Part shown: piece after piece, positions 10,820 through 21,902 of the stretch
How the letters are laid out: each line of letters begins with the position of its first letter
Position numbering within the stretch: the first letter of the stretch is position 1
Assembly: GCA_029718625.1 (NCBI GenBank)
Contig: CM056378.1
Coordinates: 67,417,027-67,481,026, forward strand
DNA: 64,000 nt
Direction: 5' to 3'
Source of the DNA: Synaphobranchus kaupii
Taxonomy: Eukaryota; Chordata; Actinopteri; Anguilliformes; Synaphobranchidae
Position numbers and translations under genes: made by a program
Notes under the pieces: model-generated
The model's input: only the letters and a program-made list of their open reading frames with translations
The model's database searches: none
What the model was told of the DNA's origin: nothing

Positions 10820-11394
10820 GTAACAAGGACACACAGTGTCATAGATGCAAAGCATAATATGCTTTACGACGATGCAATACATATAATTTTATTGACACAA
10901 ACAAATACAATTGCAGGCATTTTATTTGTTTTTATTTGATGGGGAATGATCATGATTTGTAAATCAGTTTGGAGGTCAAGGATACTCTTTCGTCCGTGCT
11001 TCCGCAATCTCTATACCACCTTCCCCCTCCCCCACTTTCACCTGCAGATCTACACTGATCTAGGCTACATTCTCTCTTGAATCGAAATGACGGAAATCTG
11101 TCACAGCGACTGAGAACTTTAATCCCTGCATGTCTATGGGTACCTAACGTTAACTAAGTATCGATATATTTAAATGAGTTCTCCCACTCTCTTTGCTCAA
11201 GAAGTCATAGCGCAGGGCAGAATGGTATGACCCATCTGAGGGGGGTTTTTACATTGTACTTGAAATTGTTAAGATATTTTTCATAATTTATCTGTTTTTC
11301 ACTTTCACATCTTGAGTGCCTTGCTGGATACATTTGAACTTTAGAGCCCTGAATTTTGTTTCTTTGTGTTTATTTATTTTATTACACCCCCCTC

Positions 11395-11550
11395 TTTTCC
11401 CCAGAGATGGCGCTAAGCTGCGGTAACCCAAACGCAAGAGTCTTTGCTAGTTTCAGAACAACGCAGCTGTAATTTTACCACCCAGCGCTCACGTTGTTTA
11501 AATAGCAAGTGAACTTGCGCTCATAGCAACCCCTTAGGCATTTTATATTG
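11395..11550 (+). repeat. hAT-type MITE module
   Basis: ATGGCGCTAAGCTGCGGT, CAAACGCAAGAGTCTTTGCTA and AAATAGCAAGTGAACTTGCG resemble the central segment of the foldback at 42.5-42.7 kb. It is a widespread type of fish repeat as I recall. No ends could be fixed. Confidence 0.6.
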
Positions 11551-11559
11551 TGTTATGGT

Positions 11560-12065
11560 TGAAACGACATTAAAAACCTTACTAACCAGACGTTAGTTTG
11601 GGGGTATGTGACGGTTGAAAGTGAAAGGTTTTTAAATGTTAGAATGGGGCAATGCTGCAGCTCAGCTACACATGAAACATTGGAATGACGTCTCAAATTG
11701 ATGGCCAGTATATAACGTCAACTTTACTTTATAAGGTGGTTGAAATTTGAAGTTTTTTAAACATTAAATTCACAACGTTAAAAATAGTATGTTGTAATGA
11801 TGTTGCAATTTCATGGTCAATCTGTGACGTTGCATTTGAGGTACATTCAAGTTTATTTAATGTTGTAATTTGACCGTCACCCTACAATGTTGGATTTATG
11901 TCCCATGATGGTTGAAAATTAAAGTTTATTCAACGTTAAGATTACAATGTTGTGGCACCATACAAAATCAAACGTCATAATAATATTGCAATTTGACGGA
12001 CAACGTCAATACATCGTTTCTTGAGCCACGTTACCAGTCACATGTTGTTTCACCGTTAATAATAC
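11560..12065. repeat. Degenerate AACGTT/TTGAAA internally repetitive region
   Basis: Diverged reiterations of phrases such as GTTGAAAnTnAAAGTTT, AACGTTAA and TGTTGCAATTTnA spaced at roughly 50-100 bp. It is probably an old minisatellite or a MITE interior. Non-coding. Confidence 0.6.
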
Positions 12066-12727
12066 AACTTAAAGCCAACAGTGCTTGTTAAAAAGTAATT
12101 AAAAAAATAAACTTGTCATAACATCGTTTGTGACAGGCTCAAAGGGTAGCCAACACACATCGTGGAGTACTTGCTTTTATTTATTTTCATAATTTTTTTT
12201 TATTGAAGAGCTTGCCGAGATTCAAACTTTGATAGGCTATAGGCGATTAGTTTTATACTAACACTAGCAGTACCGCTGCACCACCATGACTGCGTGGAAC
12301 GACACGTTGGCTGCTGTATACCCTTTCTTTAAAGTTATGGTCTGATTACGTCTGGTAATAGCTGCACCTATGACGTGTCATTTTAGGCAAGTGCCGTAAT
12401 ATTGCATTGTTATGTTGGTGATCTCAGCGTAAAGACACCTGCATCTAAACCAAAAAGGTAATTTCTAATAAAAATGCATGCCGGCATACAATTTCTAGCT
12501 GTTTCAGCCAATTCCATCAATGGGAAAGCATTCACTTTCAAGGTTTTTTCCAAATGGGTCAATGACATGACATGCATATATTTGTGTCCGAGTGCATTAT
12601 TTCCATTTAAAATAATTGAATCAATTCATGACATGTATCACTTTATTCTATATTTAGTTTGAATACATTTTCAGTACATTCAAATAATATATATTCTTTT
12701 ATGTTTTGGCATCTCAAACCCCCAAAA
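12066..12727. other. Interval without recognised gene
   Basis: Low-complexity AT tracts near 12100 and 12180-12210; nothing else could be recognised. Confidence 0.5.
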
Positions 12728-13248
12728 TGTCAGGCGGCGCAAGCGTCCGTGCAAATGAACAGACTAAGAAATTTTTATTTTTTATGATAATAAATTAAAA
12801 ATAAAATACTATGGCATGATTTTATGTTTGAAACCTTTCAAATAAACCACATTTTTACAAATACCAATAGTTTTAAAGCTGTTGAGATAATTGAAAAACT
12901 TTTGTCCAGCAATTTGTATGTTCTCAAATGTCAGGGTGGCACAACCGTAAACATGGGACTTTCATTATAAAGTGAAGAAGTAATAACAGTAAACAGGATA
13001 TTGCATCATCAAGAGGACCCCAAGTGACCTTTATGACTGAGTGAAAAGGTTTGTAGATCTCTCTCAAATATTGATAAAAATAGCTACTTTCAACTCATAG
13101 GTAGGCTGGTACACTTTCCATGTCAGGTGGTACAACCAATGTAAAACTAGGAAAATGTTATTTTATCATAAAACTCTTTATTCTATTTAAAAATGATATG
13201 TATGAATTTGATAGCAATGGCAAAAGCTAATACAGGCATCCAAGTATG

Positions 13249-13747
13249 GAGGATTATTCAGCCCAAAATGAAAATGAAAAATGAAAACGAAAATTAAATT
13301 GGAAAATGAAAATGGAGGATTATTCAGCCCAAAATGAAAATGAAAATGAAAAACTTTTGAACTCCTCTTGGCTGAAGAATTGTGATGATTAGCAAATCCA
13401 GGTGATTGGAACAAATGATTGGGGAGGACTTTCACTTTCTGAACGTGGATTTTCCACCTCGCAGGTTTGACCTATACCCTACACAGCGTAGCGCTGGCTA
13501 GCTAGCTCCGTTTCTTTCATAAAACAAGAATACTTTATAACACTGCTCAGATTCTTCATCATTTCATCCATTAAAACTTACGAGTGCCCTGAGGGCATAG
13601 TATCAAGCATAGACTGTTACCCATCCCTCTGCTATGCACCCCCTAGTGTTCATTAAGTGCTACTGCACTAAACCTGTATGAGACCCACCCTGCTTGCTTT
13701 GATTGATAGGAGGACCTTTCATTTAAATTTTGGGCTGAATAATCCTC
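13249..13747. mobile_element. Candidate non-autonomous element with 21-bp inverted repeats
   Basis: GAGGATTATTCAGCCCAAAAT occurs at 13249-13269, again at 13315-13335 (66-bp tandem duplication), and as its exact reverse complement at 13727-13747. Beyond it the left arm runs into GAAAATGAAAATGAAAA tracts. There is no transposase ORF. A perfect inverted pair about 0.4 kb apart suggests a MITE; target duplication is not clear. Confidence 0.6.
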
Positions 13748-14254
13748 TGTGTCCATTTGATTTAATTTGTCCCCGTATAATTTGAAATTAGTTGCAAAAG
13801 TCAGGTGGTGCAACCAGTAAGTCAGGTGGTGCAGTAATGTCACAAAGTAAGGAATGTCACTATATTAAATAAATAATGTTATTTAAAGCTCTAAGATTAC
13901 CTATTACATTTCTAAAATGTTAATTAGTTTTAAGTTAAAGATGTTATACACTTTCAAATCTTTTTCATGATTTATAATTCTAGATTTATAATTTCTGAAC
14001 TCTGAGTTTGCATGTTATTGAACTTTTCACTGTATAATGTGATATTTGTATGTATATTTATTTATGCATTGTCCTGTATGGTATGACATGATAAGGTTTA
14101 GAACAAGCCTTCCCTACAGAAAGACAGTAGACAATATAAATTTGAACACAAACTTCAAGTTGGCTTGAAAAAGCAAAGGACAGAGAACACTATATTTTGG
14201 TCATAGAAATTAGGCATTACACAACAAACAATAAACATTATTAGCAATGGCATG

Positions 14255-14440
14255 TATTAGTATGAGCATGTTGAACTGAAATAGGCTATATGAACTGAAA
14301 GCTGAATGGAACTGGATGAATACAAATTCTATTAAAAACCATGAACGAGTAGAAAACGCACAAGCTTTACCCATCCAATAATTCCTATTGACTTTAAAAC
14401 TTTTTTTAAAAGTGGAATACCATTAATTGTATGAAATCTT
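14255..14440 (+). repeat. 185-bp direct repeat, copy 1
   Basis: ATTAGTATGAGCATGTTGAA through GTATGAAAT is repeated at 14811-14990 with few differences and a small deletion. The two copies bracket a 22-bp minisatellite, suggesting a segmental duplication. Confidence 0.9.
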
Positions 14441-14454
14441 TCAAAATGGACGAA

Positions 14455-14745
14455 GAGGTGATTGCTAAGGTCTTTCTAGGTGGTTGCTATGGTGTTACTT
14501 GTTGGTTGGTAGGGTCCCTGTTAGTTAATAGGGTGTTACTAAGGGATTGCTTGGTGGTTGCTAGGGTCTTACTGGGTAGTTGCTAGGGTGTAGTAGTTGG
14601 TTGCTAGTGTGATACGAGGTGGTTACTAGCCGGTTGCTAGGGTGTAGTAGGCGGTTGCCATAGTATTACTAGGTGGTTGCTAAGGTGTTACTAGGTGGTT
14701 GGTAGGGTCTTACCAGGCGATTGCTAGAGTTTTAATATGTGGTAC
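14455..14745 (+). repeat. Minisatellite, unit about 22 bp (GGTGGTTGCTAGGGTGTTACTA)
   Basis: Roughly a dozen degenerate copies of a unit made of GGTGGTTGCTA plus GGGTGTTACTA, with variable truncation. This motif class is common in fish genomes. It is non-coding. Confidence 0.9.
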
Positions 14746-14810
14746 AATGAAAGCATATCATTCTGCTAGAGTACATAGGCCTCAGAAGTCTAATCGTCAT
14801 TTCCTCCAGA

Positions 14811-14990
14811 TTAGTATGAGCATGTTGAACTGAAATAGGCTACATAAACTGAAAGCTGAATGGAACAAGTTCTATTAAAAACCATGAATGAGTAGAAAAC
14901 GCACAAGCTTTCCCCATCCAATAATTCCTATTGACTTTAAAAGAGTTTAAATTTTAAGTGGAATATACCATTAATTGTATGAAATATTTC
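14811..14990 (+). repeat. 185-bp direct repeat, copy 2
   Basis: The second copy of 14255-14440. It has a deletion after GAATGGAAC and an expanded A/T stretch near 14940. Confidence 0.9.
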
Positions 14991-15850
14991 ATTACAGTGT
15001 ATCTAATCAATCTTTTGCACTGTAGCCTATTCCAGTTGCTATGTACCGAATGTGATCTCATGTCATGCATCCTGTTTTTGATCACTTTACTACTTTTACT
15101 TCAATAGAGACTGTTGACTAAAACACTTTTTTGTATCTGAAATAAAAATGCAATTATTCAGCATATTTCCTGTCATTACTAATGTTGTCATGTGGCACAA
15201 CTGATAATCGTCAGGTGGTGCGACCAGGTAAAATATTCATTTAAACCAATAAATAATAGGTTAAAGTGAACAAATGGTTGATAACTATGATGTGAATAGC
15301 TATTGTATTGAATGCATTAATTTGTATAATTATTTTTCTGTCTTTAAATGTAAAATCAGATGCTAAAGTTACTAAATACCTGGCCACTAGAATGCAATAA
15401 TCTTAAATAATTGTAAATATAAAACAACCACAAAATAATAATGTGTTAGGCACTGTAGACACTCTAAGGGATACTTGCCAAAGATTTCACTTAGAATAAA
15501 TAGTAGGAAAATATATATATTTTTACAAATATTTGGTTGCGCCACCTGACATTCTTTGGGCGGTGAAGTTAAAAATACAGTCAAAAAATGAATTTAAACA
15601 CTTTGAAATGTTATTTAACAAATGAGACTTGTTTAAACACGTTGTTCCAGACTCAAAAATACGCATTACATCCATTTTGAAAATACTTTTTAAAAATACC
15701 TTTTTAGAAGCTTTACATAACAGTATTCACCAAGCGCTGGAACGTAGCGGGGGCATTCCACATTCCAAAAGCCGTTACTTTATACTGGTATAAAACATCA
15801 GGGATTACAAAAGCTGAAATTTTTCTGCCCCGTTCAGACAAAGGCACCTG
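14991..15850. other. AT-rich interval, no gene recognised
   Basis: No gene was found. It contains the last three copies of the 16-mer described at 12728-15560. Confidence 0.5.
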
Positions 15851-16067
15851 CTAGGGTTGCAAAGGGGTGGAAAAATTCCAGAAAGTTTCCATGGGAAGTT
15901 AAGCTTTGGAATTTTGACCAAAAATCTTTATTAAAAGTTAGCCTATAACATGGAACTTAAATATAGTTGGAAAATACACATAACATGCAATTCTAGATCT
16001 TGCAGAATGCTTTGGTTAAAACAACCCAATTTAATGCAAATTCAGTTGAATTTCAACCCTGCACTGT

Positions 16068-16262
16068 GCATTCTTCCATCACATGTGAGTGCATTCTTCC
16101 ATCACATACACAGATAATTCCCAGCATCCTGCACACTATTGCTGGGCTATTGAGGCCACGCCCTCTGCATGCACGGTGCATTCTTCCATCACATGCAGAA
16201 ATAATTCCCAGCATCCTGCACACTACAGCAAGGCTATTGAGGCCACACTACTGCATTTGACC
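16068..16262 (+). repeat. 87-bp tandem repeat in the hAT leader
   Basis: GCATTCTTCCATCACAT occurs at 16068, 16091 and 16178. The last two head copies of a unit containing AATTCCCAGCATCCTGCACA and CTATTGAGGCCAC, with an 87-bp offset. Confidence 0.85.
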
Positions 16263-16615
16263 CCAATGACTACATCTAGTCAGGTAGGTTTTGATGATAT
16301 TACTGGGGTAAATATATTTAATTTATGGTACTTAAATTTAACTAGCAAATACTAAGTCAAAATTTGTTTATATAGTTTATTCTGCTTTCTGTTAGCCAGT
16401 TTTCTGTTATCATACAAGAATGTAGGTTACAGTTTTATTTAGTATGCTGATTGAGGAGTGTTGATCTATTCATCTTGCCTATTTATATTCAGTATCCATC
16501 AATGGTGAAATGTTTAAAAAGACTATTCCAATTGTTTAGCTAACTATTTATTATATCTCTGTGCATGGCATTGCATTAGTGTTTTTTACAAGCTTTTTTC
16601 TTATTCTACAGAACA

Positions 16616-18354
16616 ATGCCACGTACACCATCTGATGCGTGAAGACATTTCACCCCAGCCAATGCAGAAGGAAAGGCTGTGTACATTTGCAAATACTGTG
16701 CAAAGACTTATGTTAAGAATGCCACAAAGATGCAGCAGCATATAGTCAAGTGCTAAAAGTTTCCTCAGAGCTCAAAACAAGCAACCACAGACAAGATTTC
16801 TTCTGCTTCCATTCAAAGTGAAAATGATTCAGCTGCATCAGACACCCTCTCAACAGCTCTTGGTCGTTCTGGAATCAGAGGATTTTTTGACTCAATAGAT
16901 AAATCTAGCCAGAGAAATGCTGATGAATGTTTTGCTCGAGCAGTGTATGCAACTGGCTCACCTCTGATGCTCACAGCCAATGTCTATTGGAAGAGGTTTC
17001 TGAATGTTCTTCACCCAGCATACACACCTCCCACCAGACATGCTTTATCGACTCATTTGCTGGATGGAGAGTTCAACAGAATGCAAGCAAAGGTCAAGCA
17101 AACCATTGGCAAAGCAGACTGCATTGTCGTCATCTCTGATGGGTGGTCGAATGTCCATGGACAAGGAATTATCAACTACATAGTCTCCACCCCCCTACCA
17201 GTATTCTACAAGAGCACAGACACACAGGCTGACATTGCTGATGAGTTGAAAGCAGTCTTCAGTGACCTTGGACCGCAGAAAGTTTTTGCACTTGTAACTG
17301 ACAATGCTGCGAATATGAAGGCTGCATGGGAAAAAGTGGAGGAGACCTACCCTCACATAACACCAATTGGCTGTGCTGCCCATACTCTTAATCTTCTCCT
17401 TAAGGACATTATGGCACAGAAGACTATGGACACACTATACAAGAGAGCGAAACAAATAGTGAAATATGTGAAGAGCAAACGGGTAGCTTCAGCAATCTAC
17501 TTCTCAAAGCAAAACGAAAAAAACAAGAGCACCACACAGAAGCTTCCCAGCATCACTCAATGGGGTGGGGTTGTCATCATGTACAACAGTCTCCTGGAGG
17601 GGAAGGAGTATCTACAAGAGATGGCCATATCCCAGTCTGCAGACATCGAAAGTGCCATCAAGAGAATCCTGCTGGATGATACGCAGTGACTAGCAGCCTG
17701 AGAATCCTCAAACTAATAGCAGAAGCTATTGCCCAGATAGAAGGTGATGATTCCATCTTGTCAGATGTTCAATGTCCGTTTGCTGAGATCAAAGAAGAAA
17801 TCCAAACTGCCCTGCCCACTTCCCTGCTGCTCCAAGCAGAGGAAACTACAGTGGTCAAATCGATGCAGAAGCGCCAAGAGTTCTGCATGAAGCCAGTACA
17901 TGCAGCAGCATATATACTAGACCCAAAATATTAGGAAAAAAGCATACTCTCTGGTGAAGAGATCAACAGAGCTTACACTGTCATTACTACCATGTCTCAC
18001 CACCTGGGTCTTGATGAAGGCAAAGTTCTCGGCAGTCTGGCAAAGTACTGTACCAAGCAAGGCCTTTGGGAAGGGGATGGGATATGGCAGTCGTGCCAGC
18101 ACATATCTGCACCTGTAGCCTCAATCATCCGCCAAATCCCACCAACATCAGCTGCCTCTGAACGCAACTGGTCACTGTTTGGGATCACGCACACAAAGGT
18201 TCGCAACAGGCTCACCAATGCAAGGGTCGAAAAACTGGTGGCCATCCGGGCAAACCTAAAACTTTTTGAGCCTGACACAGAGTTAGACAGCGACACCGAA
18301 GATGTCGAGGAAGTGGACATTGAGGTGGATGTTGATCCAGGAAGAGAACATTGA
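16616..18354 (+). pseudogene. hAT transposase, BED finger to dimerisation domain, degraded
   Basis: The ATG at 16616 follows an acceptor-like TTATTCTACAG. A BED-type zinc finger is visible (YICKYCAKTYVKNATKMQQHI). The RNase-H-like core has the SDGWSN and VTDNAANMKAAW aspartate motifs, and GCAAHTLNLLLKD. The C-terminal dimerisation motif is present (PPTSAASERNWSLFG, then VEKLVAIRANL) and an acidic tail ends the protein. Breaks: an in-frame TGA at about codon 9, a TAA after the BED finger, a frameshift near 17687, and a TAG at 17932. The enzyme would have catalysed cut-and-paste transposition of hAT elements; this copy cannot make a full-length protein. Confidence 0.9.
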
Positions 18355-18487
18355 TACCTGAGAGAATTCAGAGGAAAAACCCAAACCAGAGGCTTGAGAA
18401 ACTTGAGTCTCCAGACTTAATTGCTTTCATTTTACATTTTGAATGGGACATTTTTTTGGGGGGGGTTAGGGAATACTTTTCTTTTAT

Positions 18488-19533
18488 TCAATAGGATTTC
18501 AACATGTTAATATGACAGAACTGAGTTTTTTTTCTGCGGTCCGGGGTTTTAATAAGATAATCGAGTGCATACACCTTACATTCAATCACATAAGGGCTGC
18601 TGTAACGAGCCTGTAATGCTGAACCAGGGATAAGCAATAACACCAGGACCTTGTCACCAGGTGAGAAAACTCTAGACTCAGCCCGTCGATCATACCAAGT
18701 CTTCATCTTCCTTTGAGACAAAAGAAGGTTCTCTTTAGCCATTTCACAGGCCCTACTGAGTTTTAAACGAAAATCACAAACATATTGCAAGAGATTATTC
18801 GTAGAATCATCATCCAGCCATTTTTCTTTTAAAAGTTTCAAAGGGCCCCGGACCATGTGACCAAACAATAGTTTGGAAGGACTGAATCCAAGGGACTCCT
18901 GTGTCACCTCCCTGACAGCATTAATGGAACACCATCATCCCTCTCAAATTCCAAACAATAAGCACAGAGCATAGATTTTAATGTTTGATGGAATCTCTCT
19001 AGAGCGCCCTGAGATTCCGGATGGTATGCGCTTGAGTGACAGTGTTGGATGGCGCGCTGGGTTAAAACCTGAGAAAAGACACGGGACATAAAATTTGATC
19101 CCTTGTCAGTCTGAATGGTCTTAGGCAGACCAAATAGTGAAGAGAATTTAATTAATGCCTTGACTATGACAGGGGCAGTTATTTTTCACAAGGGAATGGC
19201 TTCAGGTGTTGATGCACACATGATGGTAAGCAGGTACAGGTTACCAGCCTTTGTGCGAGGCAAAGGACCAACACAATCTATTAAAATCCGCTCAAATGGC
19301 TCACCCATGGCATGGATAGGATACAGGGGAGCTGGTGGAATTGATTGATTGGGTTTTCCGGCAACCTGACACATGTGACAAGACTTACAATGCTGTGCTA
19401 CATCGGCTTTCAAGCCCGGCCAAAAGAAATGTCTCAAAACGCGATTGCATGTTTTATGAACCCCCAAATGGCCAGCAAGTCCATGATCATGAGCCAAACT
19501 CAGTATATGGCTGTGATAAGCAGATGGAACCAC
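18488..19533 (-). pseudogene. Integrase of the Gmr1-like element
   Basis: The N-terminal zinc finger has the H2C2 pattern (LAHDHGLAGHLG then CKSCHMCQ). The catalytic core is recognisable from DCVGPLP, QTDKGSNF and YHPESQGALERFHQ, so both aspartates and the glutamate of the D,D,E triad are visible. The C-terminal region runs WYDRRAE, FSPGDKVLVLL and CHINMLK. The frame breaks near 19186 and 19089, and again around 18905. The protein would insert cDNA into the host genome; this copy is dead. Confidence 0.85.
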
Positions 19534-19584
19534 AACTTGATTAACAACGCTCCACTCTGTCTGAGCTGAAGCATTAAGTGGTCT

Positions 19585-20235
19585 TCATTTTCGCATTAAG
19601 ACACCATTTTTCACAAAGTACCCAACAGGCACTGTCTCGATTTCCATATCAGAAATTGCATTCACAAAAAGGGAGGAAAGGCCAATATCGGACCGCTGGG
19701 CGTCAATTAGCTGCTCACGTGACAGAGATGCTTTACCAAGCTCCCCCCTGGGACCAGCAGAAACAGACTCTACAGCCAGCTTTACGGTAGAGCAGCCTGC
19801 CGAAGGAGAAAAATGCCAGTCCATAATGTCAGGATTCGCAACAACCGTGTCAGATAAACTAATGTCACTATCATTCCCAACCTCATCAGAATGATCGCAG
19901 AGTCTCTTCAACATGGCACGGGTGACAGCACATGCAGGAAAAACATCAGGATATTCCTGTGCCAGTTTGTCAGGACAATGAGTAACACAAGGGATAGAAG
20001 TTACCTCAGGGTTCATCAAAACTTTACCCCCTGCTAAGTCATTCCCTAAGATGAAGGTCACACCTTCCACAGGAAGACTAGGACGCACCCCCACAATGAC
20101 ACGTCCAGTCACAATGTTAGACTGTAACATGAAGGTATGTAAAGGTACAGACACATAATGCATCTCAAATGCCTGAACCAAAATTCTTGAACCCAAGGAG
20201 GTTTTTTCAGAGAGGGGCAACACACCCTCCAACAA
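19585..20235 (-). pseudogene. Aspartic protease C-terminal part and linker to integrase
   Basis: FILGNDLAGGKVL is the C-terminal flap-side signature of a retropepsin, followed by DKLAQEYPDVFPACAVTRAM. A linker (SLSREQLIDAQRSDIGLSS, YFVKNGVLMRK) then leads straight into the integrase zinc finger. The active-site Asp motif lies upstream in a region broken by frameshifts (20109-20453). The absence of about 450 residues of RT/RNase H between these domains is the basis for the Gmr1 suggestion. Confidence 0.75.
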
Positions 20236-20449
20236 AAACGACTGGTATCATGTAAAATCTTAACAGGCTTTACCACACCAGGGTCCTCAGCCAAAGAGAC
20301 AAATCTATCTGTAATGAATGGCACATAATCCTGCAGCACACAATCTTTAGCAAGGGATAACTCTGTACCCAGTCCAGCCACTTGTGGCACTGTTTTTGCA
20401 AGGGCAACCCTCTGAGGTCTGTTTCTGCTGTTTTTCGCTTCAGAACGGA

Positions 20450-20491
20450 ACAATCAGCTAACAGGTGACCCGGTTGCTTGCAATAAAAACA
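20450..20491 (-). pseudogene. CCHC zinc knuckle (gag nucleocapsid)
   Basis: CFYCKQPGHLLADC fits C-x2-C-x4-H-x4-C exactly. This nucleic-acid-binding knuckle sits between the gag coiled region and the protease. Confidence 0.85.
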
Positions 20492-20954
20492 CACTGGGGC
20501 TTCCATATCCCCTGAATCATCTCGTCTACGACCACCTCTTTCCCAGTTAGCAGCATTTTAATGTGATAGAGCTGGAGAGCTTTTGGGAGAACCATTTTGG
20601 GTGGCATCACTATACCTATCATAGAACACACCCTTATGGGTAAGAACAAATTAATCCGCTAACACAGCAGCTTGTTCCACGTGGAGGACCTTCTGCTCAT
20701 TGATATGGGTGGCAATGCGCTCAGATACACAATTCTTAAAATCTTCCAAAATAATCAAATTTCAGAGTTGAGATCAAAATCTTCAACACCCTGGGCAGCA
20801 CACCAACGGTCAAATATGTCTGCTCATCTGCTCTCTGTATCGCTGAAATTCTTAGTGATAAGCCTCAGGCACCAGCTCATAGGCCCTCAACACAGATATT
20901 TTTACTACCTATCAAGACTGCTCAGCAGAAAGCGCAGAATATGCCTCCTGAGCT

Positions 20955-21326
20955 TTACCAGTAAATACAGACTTTTAACTGCAACAACCTTTGGTTCTCC
21001 ATATCTAGTTTTCGTAACTCCCACTCCATCTCCATTTCTCTCTCTTTTGCTCTCAGCTCTAGGCGTTTCATTTCAAGCTCAAGGGGTACTGCAGTCTCAG
21101 CGCCTTTTACTAAAGGGTTATCAACGTGGATAGTAGAGCTGGGCTCAGACAGCCATTTCTGATCAACCAAAACATCAAGAATTTTTGCTTTAATATCCTT
21201 TTTGATATCAGAGCGAGCCACATTGATGTTATAATGCTAGGCAATCAGCAAAAGCTCAGCTTTCCTGCATGCATTTAATTTCACAGTGCTTGGACCATCA
21301 GTAAACGCCCCCAAATCAAACTCCAT
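20955..21326 (-). pseudogene. Gag N-terminal region
   Basis: The start codon at 21326 opens a frame beginning MEFDLGAFTDGPS with CRKAELLLIA, interrupted by a TAG at 21237-21239. It continues as KKDIKAKILDVLVDQKWL and then a charged, predicted coiled-coil segment (MKRLELRAKEREMEMEWE). Charged coils of this kind are usual in fish gag proteins of this element type. The start lies about 300 bp downstream of the primer site, in the expected order. Confidence 0.75.
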
Positions 21327-21630
21327 GACAACGCGAGTACCAAAGACGAGAAATAGGACTTACAAATTAAGCACTTTAAGCAAAAGCACACAAAACAGTG
21401 CAAGCAACAAAGTCCAATAAAGGATAAACAGATCAAGCACTGTCCAAGTCCAATTCAGACCCAAAAACAAAAAAAAAATTAATGCCCTACGGAGAAAAGC
21501 GCACAAAAGTAGAGCAATCAGTGTACAATAGTTGTAACTCTCAAAAGAGTTACGCAAAATTCCAAATGGACAATAGCCTATACCAAAACAAGCTCAACCA
21601 AACAAAGTAATGCGAGTATCAAAGTTCAAA

Positions 21631-21648
21631 ATCCCGGACGAGCCCCCA
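21631..21648 (-). other. Primer binding site, tRNA-Pro type
   Basis: On the minus strand it reads TGGGGGCTCGTCCGGGAT, the 18-nt complement of the 3' end of tRNA-Pro. It lies immediately downstream of a putative LTR end (…GACGTAACA then one base) and upstream of gag. It fixes the orientation of the element and the LTR boundary. Confidence 0.85.
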
Positions 21649-21902
21649 ATGTTACGTCCCAAAGTTCACCAGCGTTATAAGAACCCGGTGAGCATGGACA
21701 ATAACACACAAAAGACATTAACCAGAGAGAGCCAATGTCAAATTACAATACCAGAAAAAAATTATAGTTCAGTTAGGACCACTGTTGTTCAAGTAAAATC
21801 CACACGAGCAAGCATGGGCATGGCGGTGAGGGCAGCAGCAACAACCCCCAAAAACAACCATATGCCAAAGTGCTGCTAGTGTTGTGCTTACGTGATGACT
21901 AT
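21649..21902 (-). mobile_element. Putative 5' LTR of the Gmr1-like element
   Basis: In the plus orientation it starts TGTTACGTCCCAAAG, the complement of an LTR end GGGACGTAACA. The outer boundary is uncertain because the sequence runs into tandem repeats at about 21.9 kb. No second LTR was found, consistent with truncation of the left side. Confidence 0.55.

Larger units (their letters stand above)
12728..15560. repeat. Irregularly dispersed 16-mer GTCAGGTGGTGCAACC and variants
   Basis: Variants occur at about 12729, 12931, 13123, 13800, 13819, 15190 and 15210 on the plus strand, and as the complement (GGTTGCGCCACCTGAC) at about 15536. The motif is recognisable in otherwise dissimilar AT-rich surroundings, and spacing ranges from 19 bp to more than 1 kb. 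It is neither a regular tandem array nor associated with a visible ORF. Confidence 0.65.
15852..18480 (+). mobile_element. hAT-family DNA transposon, 3' end missing
   Basis: The left end TAGGGTTGCAAAGG followed by GGAAAAATTCCAGAAAGTTTCC is typical of a fish hAT family. It is followed by a non-coding leader with an internal tandem repeat and then a transposase remnant (16616-18354). The expected complementary right end (…TTTGCAACCCTA) is absent. The sequence changes around 18.45-18.49 kb into a minus-strand LTR retroelement. The element is non-functional. Confidence 0.85.
18481..21900 (-). mobile_element. Ty3/Gypsy-type LTR element, probably Gmr1-like, 3' truncated
   Basis: Reading right to left: LTR, tRNA-Pro primer site, gag, zinc knuckle, protease, then integrase directly, with no reverse transcriptase between protease and integrase. 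Gmr1-group elements of fish have a copia-like pol order (protease, integrase, then RT-RNase H), which would explain this. RT and RNase H would have lain to the left, where the element instead stops just after the integrase C-terminus and abuts the hAT remnant. Deletion of RT from a conventional element is the alternative. There are multiple stops and frameshifts. Confidence 0.75.

Noticed and set aside
12728..15560. CRISPR or regular tandem array from the GTCAGGTGGTGCAACC copies
   Set aside because: Spacing is irregular (19 bp to over 1 kb) and one copy is inverted.
18488..21326. Endogenous retrovirus with env
   Set aside because: No env or RT was seen; domain order and gag type fit a Ty3/Gypsy (Gmr1-like) element despite the tRNA-Pro primer site.
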